Positions 1-11,300 of a stretch of DNA of 64,000 bases are shown in pieces. Within the stretch, counting starts at the first letter, position 1, and each line of letters begins with the position of its first letter. Position numbers and translations under genes: made by a program. The notes under the pieces were generated by a model. It was not told the origin of the DNA. It made no database searches and was given only the letters and a program-made list of their open reading frames with translations. This DNA comes from Gonocerus acuteangulatus (lineage: Eukaryota > Arthropoda > Insecta > Hemiptera > Coreidae), in assembly GCA_946811695.1 (NCBI GenBank), contig OX328124.1, positions 91,257,696 through 91,321,695 on the forward strand. Direction: 5' to 3'.

Positions 1-240
1 TTTATTACGACTCCTAATGAAATATACTATTCTGGGACTGCTCTTGTTTTGTCGTTTATGTACATTAAAAGAAATATGGATCCCATTCCAATAAATATAG
101 GCTACGCCCGTCTATATTTCTAAACCCTATTCTTTTTACAAGCTCATAACTTATACACTTTCTTCTAATTAGCGAGGCCTGGCCCGGGCCCGGGACAACT
201 GTACCCAGCAGTCCCCCCAATGTGGCGGCCCTGCACTAAA
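1..240 (+). repeat. Dispersed repeat, copy 1 of 2
   Basis: About 35 codons from the window edge to the TAA near 123 can be read without a stop, followed by a GC-rich patch ending 'gtggcggccctgcac'. A near-copy lies at about 34190-34435 in the same orientation and keeps the same open frame. No protein family is recognised. It is probably a fragment of a repeat whose 5' part lies outside the window. Confidence 0.7.
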
Positions 241-325
241 CACTAATCACTCACATAAACCACTATTCGCTTATCAATTTCACTCGCTCTAATCAAAGTG
301 TAAATTGGCTCTTACGTATTTATGC

Positions 326-723
326 CAGTGTTGGGCATTATTGGAATAAATTATTATTCGAATGATCATTCGAATACATTTTTAGTGAATGATGAATAAT
401 TCACTGAACTATCTTATTCACACGGTACATCATGAATTATTCAAGGAATTATTCGTTATTATTTATTTCTAGTTGGTCTACTGAATAATCCTACTCAAAC
501 ACACATATATATACGTATTTCTGGCTGCCAACATTATCTATCGTTATTCACTAAAACATGTTTATTCTGAATGATCATTCGAATAATTTGTGAATAAAAC
601 ATAAACTTCATTCACAGAATAACGAATAATGAATAAAAGTAATTATTCTTCATTCATGAATGAAATAATACATTTATCCATTAATCATTATTCATCATTC
701 TGAATAATTTTTGCCCAACACTG
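326..723. mobile_element. hAT-type MITE, copy 1
   Basis: The inverted ends are CAGTGTTGGGCA and TGCCCAACACTG, flanked by a perfect 8-bp target duplication ATTTATGC (318-325 and 724-731). The 398-bp interior is AT-rich and rich in palindromic TGATCATTCGAAT motifs, with no coding capacity. An 8-bp duplication plus CAGTG ends is the hAT superfamily signature. A second copy lies at 6999-7371. Confidence 0.9.
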
Positions 724-972
724 ATTTATGCAGCTTCTAGCGCACTCTGGTGAAAGTAATTTTAGAAATGAGTCTCGTATTCTATCCTTGCTCTTAGCAC
801 AGTCACCCCAAATGCTCTGGTCTGTTGTCTTTAGGCCTCTATGCTTCTAATGACAGTTCTACGATCGGTTTTAACTTAGAAAATAATAACATTTTTAACA
901 AACATATCAGTGTTAACTGTTAAAAAAGATGAATAGTTTTTGAGTTACTTATTGTTACAGTTTTCTTTAATC

Positions 973-1743
973 ATGTTTTTTGGAAAAGTGTTCATCCGTA
1001 GTAAAAACGTTCTGACTTGTGAAAAAGTTTTAAGAAACTCATTTTCAGACTTGAAAAGAAGTGTATACACTCCATGTTCAGTACAATTAAGGGGCGTGAA
1101 AACAAAAAGTGATTCCTTAACGAACAACAATAATAAGGAACGTTTGTTGGAAATTGGACTGCCAGAAAAATATTATAATAAAATTCTCAGTGAGTGTCCT
1201 GAAATTGACACAATTGGTGTAGACAAAATAAGACAAAGCATGGTCAGTTTAATGAAGTGCCAATTTGGAGAAGAAGCATTAACTGAATTGTTAAAAAGAA
1301 ACCCCTATTTACTTTGTGTTGAGCCTAGATATATTGAAGACATTTTCATAAACCTATCAGTGAGATTTTCTAAGCGTTTTGTTTACAAAATATTTTTGAA
1401 TTCTCCCGAAGTTCTTAATGAACTTCCAAATGAAATTATTGAAAAAGTGAATTACCTGGAAGAATGCATGTTTGTTTCTAGTGGTCAAATAGTTAATAGT
1501 GGTGTTCTTAGTCATCCTTTGGAATATATAAAATTGAGACATGCTTTTTTGAAACGAGTTGGAGTTTTTAAGAATATACCCCATAAAATTGCACCCCAAG
1601 ACAAACATAAAATAAATCCAAAAATTAGTGAAATGTTGAACACTCCTGATGATGAATTTTGTAAAATAGCTGGTGTAAGCATTCAAGAATATGAAGTTTT
1701 TAAAGAACTATTTGATCCTGAATCAGAGGATCCCTCTTCATAA
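973..1743 (+). CDS. MTERF4: Mitochondrial transcription termination factor 4-like protein
   Basis: A protein of 256 residues in one coding exon. The frame is open from 940, but the first ATG is at 973 and gives a basic N-terminus (MFFGKVFIRSKN) suited to mitochondrial import. The run 'ttattgttacag' just before 961 could also be a 3' splice site, so an upstream non-coding exon is possible. From about residue 55 the protein carries leucine-rich helical mTERF repeats. The C-terminus, with VSIQEYEVFKELFDPESE and an acidic tail, matches the end of vertebrate MTERF4 (mTERFD2). Known role of the family: MTERF4 binds the rRNA methyltransferase NSUN4 and takes it to the mitochondrial large ribosomal subunit. 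At 256 residues it is shorter than human MTERF4 (about 380), with missing length mainly N-terminal. Another mTERF paralogue is less likely because of the C-terminal match. Confidence 0.82.
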   Translation: MFFGKVFIRSKNVLTCEKVLRNSFSDLKRSVYTPCSVQLRGVKTKSDSLTNNNNKERLLEIGLPEKYYNKILSECPEIDTIGVDKIRQSMVSLMKCQFGEEALTELLKRNPYLLCVEPRYIEDIFINLSVRFSKRFVYKIFLNSPEVLNELPNEIIEKVNYLEECMFVSSGQIVNSGVLSHPLEYIKLRHAFLKRVGVFKNIPHKIAPQDKHKINPKISEMLNTPDDEFCKIAGVSIQEYEVFKELFDPESEDPSS

Positions 1744-2069
1744 TATTTGACAAAATATGTTTTAAAGTAATGTTGGAATTGATGATATATTTGGGACCGA
1801 TTTCAATAAGCTGAATAATGTACAAAAAATGTTTTTTACTTTTAACCTAGTCTATTCAAACAACAGGAATAGTGGTTGCCATTTTTAAGGATACTAAATA
1901 TTCGGTGAAATTGGAAAGGTAGGCAACCTGAAATAGGAAAGCTAAATACCTTTTCTCAACACATTAAAATTCTTTATACTTTGGAAAGTGGAACTAATAC
2001 ATTATAATTATTATATGTAGTTCAGTAAATATCAAAATTTTGGTTTTTTAAATATATACTTACTACAAC

Positions 2070-2075
2070 AATAAA
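2070..2075 (+). terminator. Poly(A) signal candidate of MTERF4
   Basis: A canonical AATAAA lies 327 bp after the stop codon, the first good one downstream on this strand. Confidence 0.45.
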
Positions 2076-3835
2076 ATGAAAAACTTAAGAAACGTACAAG
2101 TCTTGTTTTGTTGTCTGTAGTCTCGGACACAGCGGATCTTTGTTAATATGTCTGTAATAATTTTGGTGTATCGATTCTATTGATATTTATTTCTCCTCCT
2201 TGAACCTTTTCCCTTAAGAAGTTCTATTTCAATATATATTTTTTTGTTCATGTCAGAAAGGAATCTCTGTTAATTTCTTGTTTGAGTGTCATAAAACAGT
2301 CTACTTTAAAATCACTCACCTTTTTAAGAAATGGCTTCAAAAAAATCATTTCCTCGCCACCAGCTGTTAGAAATGGGACCTAAACTATCTTTTTCTAAGC
2401 CTTTAGATATTTTCTTCTGTATGTTGAAATCAAAAGGCAACCTAAAAGTCATCTTATTTTAATCTAGATCCATTTCTGAGGATACATCTAGAATTCTTAT
2501 TTGTAGTTTTTCGTATGAATTATTAAAACTAGATGTTTCTTTTAAATTATTGAGTATTTATTTAACCAGAACTTGTCACTATCTAAAGTTTTCTGAAGGA
2601 TCCTAAACTTTAATGGTTATTGAATTGGAGATGCCTGTCCTTGTGCATACCTTCAAGCCTGTAAGGCTGCCCAATCTTGTTAATTTTGAACATTTATTGT
2701 TTTGCCATTAAATATTACCTCCTTTCTTCATTTTAATATAAAAGTGATAATTAGCTGGTTTCAACTTTATTTTAAACTAATTTTATTTTTCCCTTATTCT
2801 CTATTGCTTCTCTTTCATATGCGGTTGGAGGCTTGGTAGACTCTGTTATGTACAAGTAAACATTAAAATTTAAATCAATAAATCATCTGAAATTAATCCA
2901 TCCTCAATAAAAATCAATCAAATCAATGATCACTAAAAATCCTCTTATAATTTACACCTTAAATAAATAGGTAACGGCTTAAGTTAATTTGAAACACATG
3001 CCTTCGATTGGTAATTGTAGGTCTCTTTTTGTGTCTTCAATAGGTGACACTTGTTTTACCCCTAGCTGTCTGGTAGATTATTTTAAAAGGTATTCTAACT
3101 TTAACTTTCCCAGTTTCTTTTTTACTAAAAGAGGATTGTGAAAAATGGTGACGGGTGTATGGCCTGAGTTTTGCTTTGCTCACAACTTTTGCTTTAATTA
3201 ACTCAATTTTAAGGGTGAGAACTACCACTTCGTGGTGAAAGATAGTGGCATCAATCAAATGATTGAATGGCCTACAATTTGCCAAAGTAGTTTTTCCCCC
3301 CTTCAAGATAAGATAAAAAAGTTTAATTTTCATCTAAAGTGACATAAAAGGAGTAATTTAATGACAAATTTAGCATTGATTTTTTCAATAATCAGAGTGA
3401 TTATTTCTAGATCATGTAAATACCTCCTGTTTTTACAAACAGTTAAATAAAATAATTTGAACATTATATCGTTTAAAAAAATTGTATTTTTCTAAACAAA
3501 CAGTTTTAGTCACACTGTTCAATTCAATTTTTTAAAAGAATTTCAAGTTAAAGCTATAACTTAGATTTTGTAATGCAATAACATCATTGTTCTAGGATAA
3601 TGGCCTAGAATTTATGAAGATCAGGGTGTGTATCTAAATCTACACCTTTAACAAGCATTTATTGTAAAAAAAAAATAAGTAATTTTTACTAAGAAAAATT
3701 GTTTGAACGGCTTTTATTTTATTTTTTGAAATCTATTTTTGTTAAAAAAAAGAAAATATTTCAATTATAAATTAAAATATTCATAATTAAGGGTTTTTTT
3801 TAAAAAAATGAAGGTGATGTAGATAGTCAGGGTTC
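2076..3835. other. Intergenic, no supported gene
   Basis: AT-rich sequence with scattered stops in all frames. The longest frame (98 codons, - strand, 3037-3333) has no recognisable domain and no flanking exon, so it is not called. Confidence 0.6.
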
Positions 3836-3839
3836 GGTC

Positions 3840-4165
3840 TAATGTTGAATAAAAATAAATTTTATATAAAAAATGAGTTGCATTTCTGCCAACGTTTTAG
3901 CTTGACGCCTTCTTCAGGGCCGCGGAGGAGAGCAAGAGCAGTTCCTTGTCTTGGAGTTGGAGGCTACATTTCGGAGTGAAAACATCCTTGACTATCTTCA
4001 GCTTTTCCATCTCATCGATATCTTCTCTATTAAAATGAAGGCAAAGGTGGGGATTGAAAATGCAGGGGACCCACGGGAACCTATCTAGTGATCCTGGATC
4101 TCGGTACAAATAGAACCCATTCTTCTCGGACAAGGATCTTCTTATCACTGGGTCAAACTCCTGTT
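3840..4165 (-). repeat. Transposon-derived fragment with a foldback-type end
   Basis: An 83-codon frame (4148 to 3897, - strand) ends in a GAAGAAGGCGTCAAGC stretch and then AAAACGTTGGCAG. This 'cttcttcagg ... acgttt' arrangement also occurs in the snapback repeat at 52754-52975 and is common at the ends of dispersed elements. I do not recognise the encoded peptide. Confidence 0.4.
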
Positions 4166-4229
4166 GGTTCTATAATTGATTCAAAGCAAGCAATACAGCC
4201 TTAGGCCAGCCACAGACTCAGGTACCATG

Positions 4230-4350
4230 GGCGTTTATAAGGAGGGGCTGCAGCCCCCCCCCCCCGGAATTTTGATTTCATCGGTAAAAATGTTCATAAA
4301 AAACTCAAAAATAAATTTAATAAGATCACTTATGTAATTCAGAAATAAAA
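4230..4350 (+). repeat. Left end of an element with GGCGTnTATAAG terminus
   Basis: GGCGTTTATAAGG is followed by GGGGCTGCAGCC, a C-run and 'atcggtaaaaatg'. The same 120-bp end occurs at 53666-53790, and the first 25 bp recur inverted at 56936-56960. This is evidence for a shared terminal sequence of a transposon family. Confidence 0.65.
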
Positions 4351-4369
4351 AAAATTACACAAACTAGTT

Positions 4370-5710
4370 ATTTATTTTTTTCAAATAAAACCCTACATGC
4401 GCTAATTGCCAAGTTGTAGATAAGCCTAAAAAAAAAAAAAAAAAAAAAAAAAACCCTACACAAAATAATTAGATAAGATTTAGTCTGAAAAAACCTATCA
4501 CCATTATTTAATAACCAATAAGATTTGCATGGAAATCACCAAATAACCTTGAATGATAGTTTGAGTGATCTAACTTAATCCATAGTAACAGTGTACAGCA
4601 AAGATTAGAGGATCATCTTACATCAAAACACCCCCAGACTTTATAGAATTACTGAGTTCGGACACATTTTCGAGGTTTTCTCGAAATTACAAAAGACAGA
4701 ATTTTTATAAAATGTTAATTATTAATGTAAGAACCCTTAACCTAAACCTTCGTCTATCGAATAGTGTATTTTATTTTTTTAATATCTCAAAAATTTCCAT
4801 TTTTTCAATGCTAAAATGTAACCGAACTCACCCCTACCTGGGTAAAACTTCTTAATGTCTTCAATTTTTTTCTGCTTGATGGGGACCTTCCCTCCTGGGT
4901 AGGCAGGATTGGGAGGGAACACTGGAGACTGAAGACCTTGGCGTAAACGAAAGGTATGTGCTACAATGCCGTCAATGATTTTTTTTTTTTTTTTGCTACA
5001 TGTGTTTCTATGGCAACAATGTATTGGACTAAAGTCCTCTTAACATAGAAATGTGAAGTGACCGTCAGAGTCGACGAATCCATGACTAACTCATATTTGG
5101 AAAATAGGTGGTAATCTAGAGATAACCCGTCCTAAAATTCGTAGTTAATAATAAATGGACGTTAAAAAATTTAAATAAATATTTGGAAAAAATGGACTGA
5201 AGCTCTTTTTGCATGGATCGATTCAATTTCCCCAGTATTTACCCAGACTCTACCCAGATGTTTGTTTTTGGCATTGCAAAAATTATGGAAATTAGAACTC
5301 ACATTAAAATATTCGTTACTCACTTCAAAGTGCTTCTCACGGCGATTTCGGCTTAACAGTATGGGAAAAATGTTCAATATCGATCGTATTTGTCTAGCCA
5401 ATTATGTCACTAGTTCAAGAACATAAATTACCTTTAGCTCCACCCAACAAACCTATGTAATGTACTGTATAACATGCAGTCTTCTTTGTCTTACATGGCC
5501 ACCCCGCGAGCGCGAAAGCCAGCGGACACTTTTTTGTAACTTTTTTTTTCAGTTTGGTCATATTTATGCTAAAACTTGCTCACGGTCACGTGATTTCCTG
5601 CGCCATGCCCTATTGTCCGAACTCGTACGACCTGTCTGAACTCACTCCAGATGACGGTAGTCTTCGTAGAAGAAGGATCAATTTCCTTCCATTTTTCTAA
5701 TATGTTCAAA
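4370..5710 (+). repeat. Pogo-like relic, copy A
   Basis: This region matches 36195-37400 in inverted orientation, in several blocks: the ends near 4375-4400 and 37365-37395, 'gaggatcatc' at 4608, 'tttgtctagcc' at 5388, and 'gacggtag' at 5653. Short GGGGTGACTTCGGACA-like motifs recur inside both copies, in either orientation. Copy A has no readable transposase. A poly(A) run of about 25 (about 4430-4455) and a SINE tail (5105-5180) interrupt it. Confidence 0.7.
5105..5180 (+). repeat. SINE family C, 3' fragment
   Basis: The text 'ggtggtaatctagagataa ... aataaatggacgttaaaa' matches the 3' end of the tRNA-derived SINE at 55641-55848. Confidence 0.6.
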
Positions 5711-6735
5711 TAGGCCGCTTCTTTCTTGCCACGGTCGTGATAGTGTTAAGATTTCGCTTACCATAGGCACTGCTCAATGTGATAAATATTTATAAATTCC
5801 TTTAAACAGGTGGTTTCTATTTGCCCTAACATGGCGTAAAAGACCTCAGAACTAGGCAGAACTATTTGACCTGACAGCCTACACACGTTCAGACTTGCCT
5901 CTCAGTTCGTCAGGCCAGCCGGATGTTCGAATATATTGACACGGATATGTCTTAGCTATGGCCTAATAAGACGCTAAAACTGTAGCGCTTCAATGGTACA
6001 CGAGGGTTCCGTTGCTATGTCTACTAACCGAGTGGTTACTGTAGTATCGAAACTTAGATCCAACAACATAGTCGAGAGTTTTTGATTTTCCTCCGGCCGC
6101 CTGAACATTCTTAACTGACAGACCGGCCGGAATATATAAACGCTCAGGCGACCGGCTTTCCGGTGCACTGTTCAGGCCAAACTGACAGTCCTGCACCCTG
6201 TTAAAATATCTGCCTCTATTAGGTTTCGTTGTAAATTGGTCACTTTTAATCTGGTACCGTTGCAAAGTTTTGGTGGGCTTTAATTTCTAAAGAGCATTAT
6301 GGGTACGCCGACTTTTAAATTTATTTTATGAGCAGGTAGTCCAGGTCTAAAAATTCTACAGGGTAGCTGGTAGATTCTTCATGTTCCATAACTCTGTTAA
6401 TGGAGATATACTCTACATTATCCCCCGAAACAAAGCTCAAAATTTCAGCGTTTATTGCTGCTGCTTGATCGTTTCGTTCACAAAGCCAGGAATTTTCGCA
6501 ATTTGGTATTTGCTTTGCGGTTCTGTACACGGACGATATGAGGTCCCGGATTAATGAAACTTAGCAGCACAGGTTTTTGTTTAGAACAAATTTTCCTTCT
6601 TCCTGCTGATAAACTCCATTACCGATCATAACAGTTATTTTAAACTGATAAAAAGTTATTTTAATATAGACAGTTTATCAAATGTTCGACGTGATTATTT
6701 CCATTGGCATAACTATTTTATTTATGAACCGATTG
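5711..6735. other. Unassigned, slightly GC-richer region
   Basis: Several frames of 64-91 codons exist on the - strand (5974-6530), but none has a recognisable domain or coherent splice sites. It probably belongs to an unrecognised repeat, since the adjacent 6736-6960 block is repetitive. Confidence 0.4.
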
Positions 6736-6960
6736 TCAGGAATCAAACACTAAATGTTAAGTGAAGCTTGCCATAATATATTAGAGATAACTGCGTCTAC
6801 ATTGGATAAGCCGTTTCTGAGATTAGTGTGCACAAACGCACAGACAAAAATTCTAACAATAATTTTTTTGGGTGCTATTGCGTTGATAAAGGCCTCCGAT
6901 AATATTTTTTCACAAAAGATGGGTAAAGATGTACATACAGCGATCCGTTAGACTTTTAAT
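6665..6960 (+). repeat. Dispersed repeat D, copy 1
   Basis: 'ggataagccgtttctgagat' (6807), 'gcgttgataaaggc' (6880) and 'cagcgatccgttag' (6938) recur in order at 10668-10945. Part recurs at 10277-10365. No protein is recognised. Confidence 0.75.
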
Positions 6961-6998
6961 TGTATGTTTAGATTAACGCCCCCGATGTGTACTTGAAA

Positions 6999-7371
6999 CA
7001 GTTTTGGGCATTATTCGAATGATTATTCAAATAAATTTTTAGTGAATGATGAATAATTCACTGAATTGTCTTATTCACACGGTACATCATGAATTATTCG
7101 TCATTCGTTATTATTTATTTCTAGTTGGTCTACTGACTCAAACACACATATATATACATATTTCCGGCTGCCAACATCATAATAAATCTATCATTATTCA
7201 CTAAAATATGTTTATTCTGATTGATCATTCGAATAATTTGTGAATAAAACATAAACTTCATTACAGAATAACGAATAATGAATAAAAGTAATTATTCTTC
7301 ATTCATGAATAAATAATACATTTATTCATTAATCTTTATTCATCATTCTGAATACTTTTTGCCCAACACTG
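6999..7371. mobile_element. hAT-type MITE, copy 2
   Basis: The ends are CAGTTTTGGGCA and TGCCCAACACTG, with a perfect 8-bp duplication ACTTGAAA (6991-6998 and 7372-7379). The interior is strongly similar to 326-723 throughout, with small deletions. Confidence 0.9.
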
Positions 7372-7379
7372 ACTTGAAA

Positions 7380-7560
7380 TGACAGGTACTCGATCTAGAA
7401 GGGATTTGTTGCTAGTTCAGTACCTGTTACTTTTGAAAACCGATAACAGTTCCAATGTTCAGTCAGAAAGTACCTGTTAAAAAGTAACAGGTACATATCT
7501 GTCAGAAAGTAACTGGCCAAATATTTCTGAAAGTGGGTACTGAAGGTTACTGACGCACAG
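7380..7560. repeat. Short inverted and direct repeats upstream of CMC1
   Basis: GTACCTGTTA/TAACAGGTAC form a perfect 10-bp inverted repeat around a 5-bp spacer at 7470-7494. Further GTACCTGTTACTTT and CAGAAAGTA motifs recur in both orientations nearby. This could be a small MITE or a promoter-proximal repeat of CMC1. Confidence 0.5.
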
Positions 7561-7638
7561 GTTACAATGTTTGATAGCTCTGCCAGCTTTTCTTTCAGAA
7601 TATCATAATATAACTCTGTTACAGAGTTTTCTATTAAA

Positions 7639-8239
7639 ATGGTTTCTTCTGAAAGCCTCGCAGCGGATCCAAAGAATCATCTTGGACCCCATGGCTTAGG
7701 TATTTCAGTGTTTATTTAAATTAGAAGTAATTTTCTAATATTTTAACGAATTCCAAGACTCTTTGAAATGAAAAACCTCCTACCATAACTAACTAATTCG
7801 GATTTAATTATTTATTAAATACAATAGGGACAACTCCAGGTTTAATGCCAAAAATATTGCTCCAATCAATTTATTAATTTGTGAGTACATAGGATCCTAA
7901 TAGATCATGAACCAATGTGAATCAAAATGCCTCCTCTTATTACAAAAAATCAACTTGCTTTCAACTGAAAACCATTTTTCTTTAAAGGGGTTCAGCCTTA
8001 TTTTCTTACACCATTATGATAAATGTTGTTTCACTCTTTAAGGGTGTAAACTGGATAACAATGAATTTCATTAATCTTGTTAAATTGTTGACAGATTAAT
8101 GTTTAAAAATTGATTTTTGGAGACAGATAATGTTTGTTTCTAAAATTTACAAAAGATTTGCTAATTAAAATCCCCAAAAAACCTTTCAGCAATAGAATTA
8201 ATGCATGTGTGTTGGACAGTAATTATGTATTATGTCTTA

Positions 8240-8322
<83 letters not shown>

Positions 8323-11300
8323 CAAACATATATTTATTTTTGAAATAATTCTTTGGACACATTTAAAGAAAACCTAATTTATTACCGTATATATTTAAAA
8401 GTAAATTCCAATCTTATCATCTTTTATCTGTTAGGTGATCCCGATGACCGATCATTAAGAAAAGTTGAAATTGAAGTTTTGATACCAAAGAAAATGAGAG
8501 AGAAAGCTAAGGCTGAAAAATGCTCAAGGGAGGTTACTGGTAAGATGAATTTATTTATCTCAAGTGTCAGTGATAATTTGAAGATATTTAAGCTTCTCCT
8601 TTTATGATCACAATGTCAATTCTTCAATTTACTTTATCCTTCTAATATTTTTGGAAATGGCTAAACATGCGTACTGATATATGTACAAAAAAATTATTGT
8701 TCAAATTTTGTTTTACTGTGGTTACCCCATCACCGCGACTCTCACTGATGCAGGCTGAAAGACATCCTCCCCTTGCTACTCCCGCACTGGTGGGGGCTTG
8801 ACTACGAGGCTGTATTATCTTTTCGGCTGGAGCAGGCATTAATTAGTGATGGGTTGCTATTAGCAGATCTGTTATTTTTTAGCAGTTAATCACCATTAGT
8901 GTTAGCAGGTAAAGAGCAAAGAATAAAGAACTTACTCTTGAATGTTAGGTATAACAAAATTAATAAAACACAAAAACTTGAACATTGACATAACAATAAA
9001 CAAAACTAGAGTACCTTCGAAACATCATCACAAATTAAAAAAAGGAAAAATGTAAAGAACATTAAAACGATCAAAACTTTGTCTAGTACAGAAAACAAAG
9101 TATCTATAAACCTTAGGTTTCTAAAAAATAATTATTGCACATGTTGGTTAAAAAAAATTAAAGGAAAAAATCTTCACAAATTAAAAAAAAAATCATTAAT
9201 TGTAATTAATGACATGTAAACATGTTATTTTCATTTTGATTGATGAATATGGTTCTTGTACAACCTAAGGAATTCATGTATGTAATTAGATTTAGGAAAT
9301 TGGAATGCAGTAACTAGCATTTTCTGTGAATATCGTGCTGTACTACAGTAGAACTTGGATAATTCGAACCCCTAGTAGTCCATCGGCCCGTGTACATTTC
9401 ATGCAACGATTTTTAAGATTCCCACTTTTTCACTATTGATTGTACTCCTCTTAATTAGAACAGTGCCACTTGTCAGCTGGCTAGGTAGCGGTGGGTTTGG
9501 CTGTGGGGGCATTGCAAACATAGGGAAAATATGATGATGTGAAACGATTTTAAGATTCATGAAATTTTTTGGAGAAACAACTTTCATTATACAATAATCA
9601 TTGGCCGATGTCAGCTGGCCGGCCAGCGGTGGATTGATTGTCAGCTGGGGGTCTAAACTTGGCAAAAATACGAAATTCTGAAACCATTTTAAGATTGCTG
9701 AAATTTTGGTGGTTACTAGTATTTGTAGTGAAATTAACGAAAAACATTGTCAGCTGCTCATATCTTGCTGGAAAACTTGTCAGCTGGGAGTGTACAAGCG
9801 CTGAGCCCATGGCGCGCGCTCCGCTTTATACCGCCAGCTGACAACTTTTCCACCCACATATAAGCAGCTGACAATTTGTTTTGTCAATCTTATTTCAAAT
9901 ACTACCTACTAACAAAATTTCAGGAATCTTAGTATAGTTTTTGACTATTTAATAGCGAAAGCAAGCTTATAGCGATTACAACTTCTGAATATATTGTTCA
10001 TAAATGAACATTTTTATTGTCAACGTCATCTGCGTGGATAGTGACTGGGGCAGCATTTTTGGATATATTTTTTGGTTTATTAACATCGTCGTATAGGTAT
10101 TTTTTAAAAAAATCTACTTTACAGTAGATTTATACTCGATATTAGGCGTATAGCTATCGGGGATCAAGCATACAGGCTGCTAGGATTGCTAAAAGGTGAC
10201 GAAGCTCGAGACCCCTTAAGAATTGTTTAAATCTAGTGTTTATAGAGTGTCTGGCACAGCAGACATACAGATACAATTGCGTTGATAAAGGTACAATTGC
10301 GTTGATAAAGGCCCCCAATAGTATTTTTACCCATATATCTTGCATGTACAAACAGCGATATAGCGTAGAATTTTATTATGCGTGAAGATAGATTACGGCT
10401 AGTAGAGGTAAGTTGGTAATTCGGGTCCAGAATAAACCCCCCTCCTAATAAACCGATTAACTTTATTTTTACAACATATTTTTCTATTAATATTTCCACA
10501 AACGAATATCGACTTTCGTCCAAGCGACTTTGGGTCCAGAGTAAACCTCTCCTCCAGATGAACCAATTTTGCTGGTTAACGAACTCGTTAAATCATTTGC
10601 TAAGAGAATACTATTTGCGAAGTTTCGTGACAAAAAAACCTCTGGTGTGAGTCGTATTAATGATATTTCATTAAATGTTGGACGTGATTCTTTACATTGG
10701 CATAACTTTTTTATTTATGTACCAATTCGCATGAAACAAACACTAAATGTTAAGTGAAGCGTACCACAATATATTAGTGAATACTCCAACTAAATCGGAT
10801 AAGCCGTTTCTGAGATTAGCGCGCACAGACAAACAGGCAAAAATTCTAAAAATCATTTTTTTGGGTACTATTGCATTGATAAAGGCCCCCAATAGTATTT
10901 TTCCCCATCTTCCAGATACAGACAGCGATCCGTTAGAATTGTATTATTTGTGTAGATTTGTATTAAGGTATGATGAAAAAATATATTATTTATTTGTATA
11001 AAATAATGTAAAAATTATTATATAATTTATTTATTATACTAATAGTTTACTAATAAAACTTTGTAATAAAAAGAAAGTCAATCGTCTTCTGATTCTGACT
11101 CTTCACCTTCAGATCATTACTTTCGATATTTGTAGTGTTTGTGAGGTCATCCTGCTGTCTCTCATGTGAAAATACTAATTATTGGTATTGAAAAAATGAT
11201 GAAACATTAATAAAGCAAAGAAAATGAATAATTTTAATATCTTCAGTGAATTACTGATCTTGAACAATAATTTTAACTACTGGAGGTAATTGTTTGCCAT

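Noticed and set aside
940..972. Longer start for the MTERF4-like gene at 940
   Set aside because: The codon at 940 is TTG, and the first ATG at 973 gives a good mitochondrial presequence.
3037..3333. 98-codon frame on the - strand as a gene
   Set aside because: No domain, no splice partners, and typical of AT-rich chance frames.
8134..8343. 69-codon frame over TA/TG repeats
   Set aside because: Low-complexity translation of a microsatellite. The same holds for frames at 18934-19149 (its repeat part), 26082-26447 and 55087-55290.
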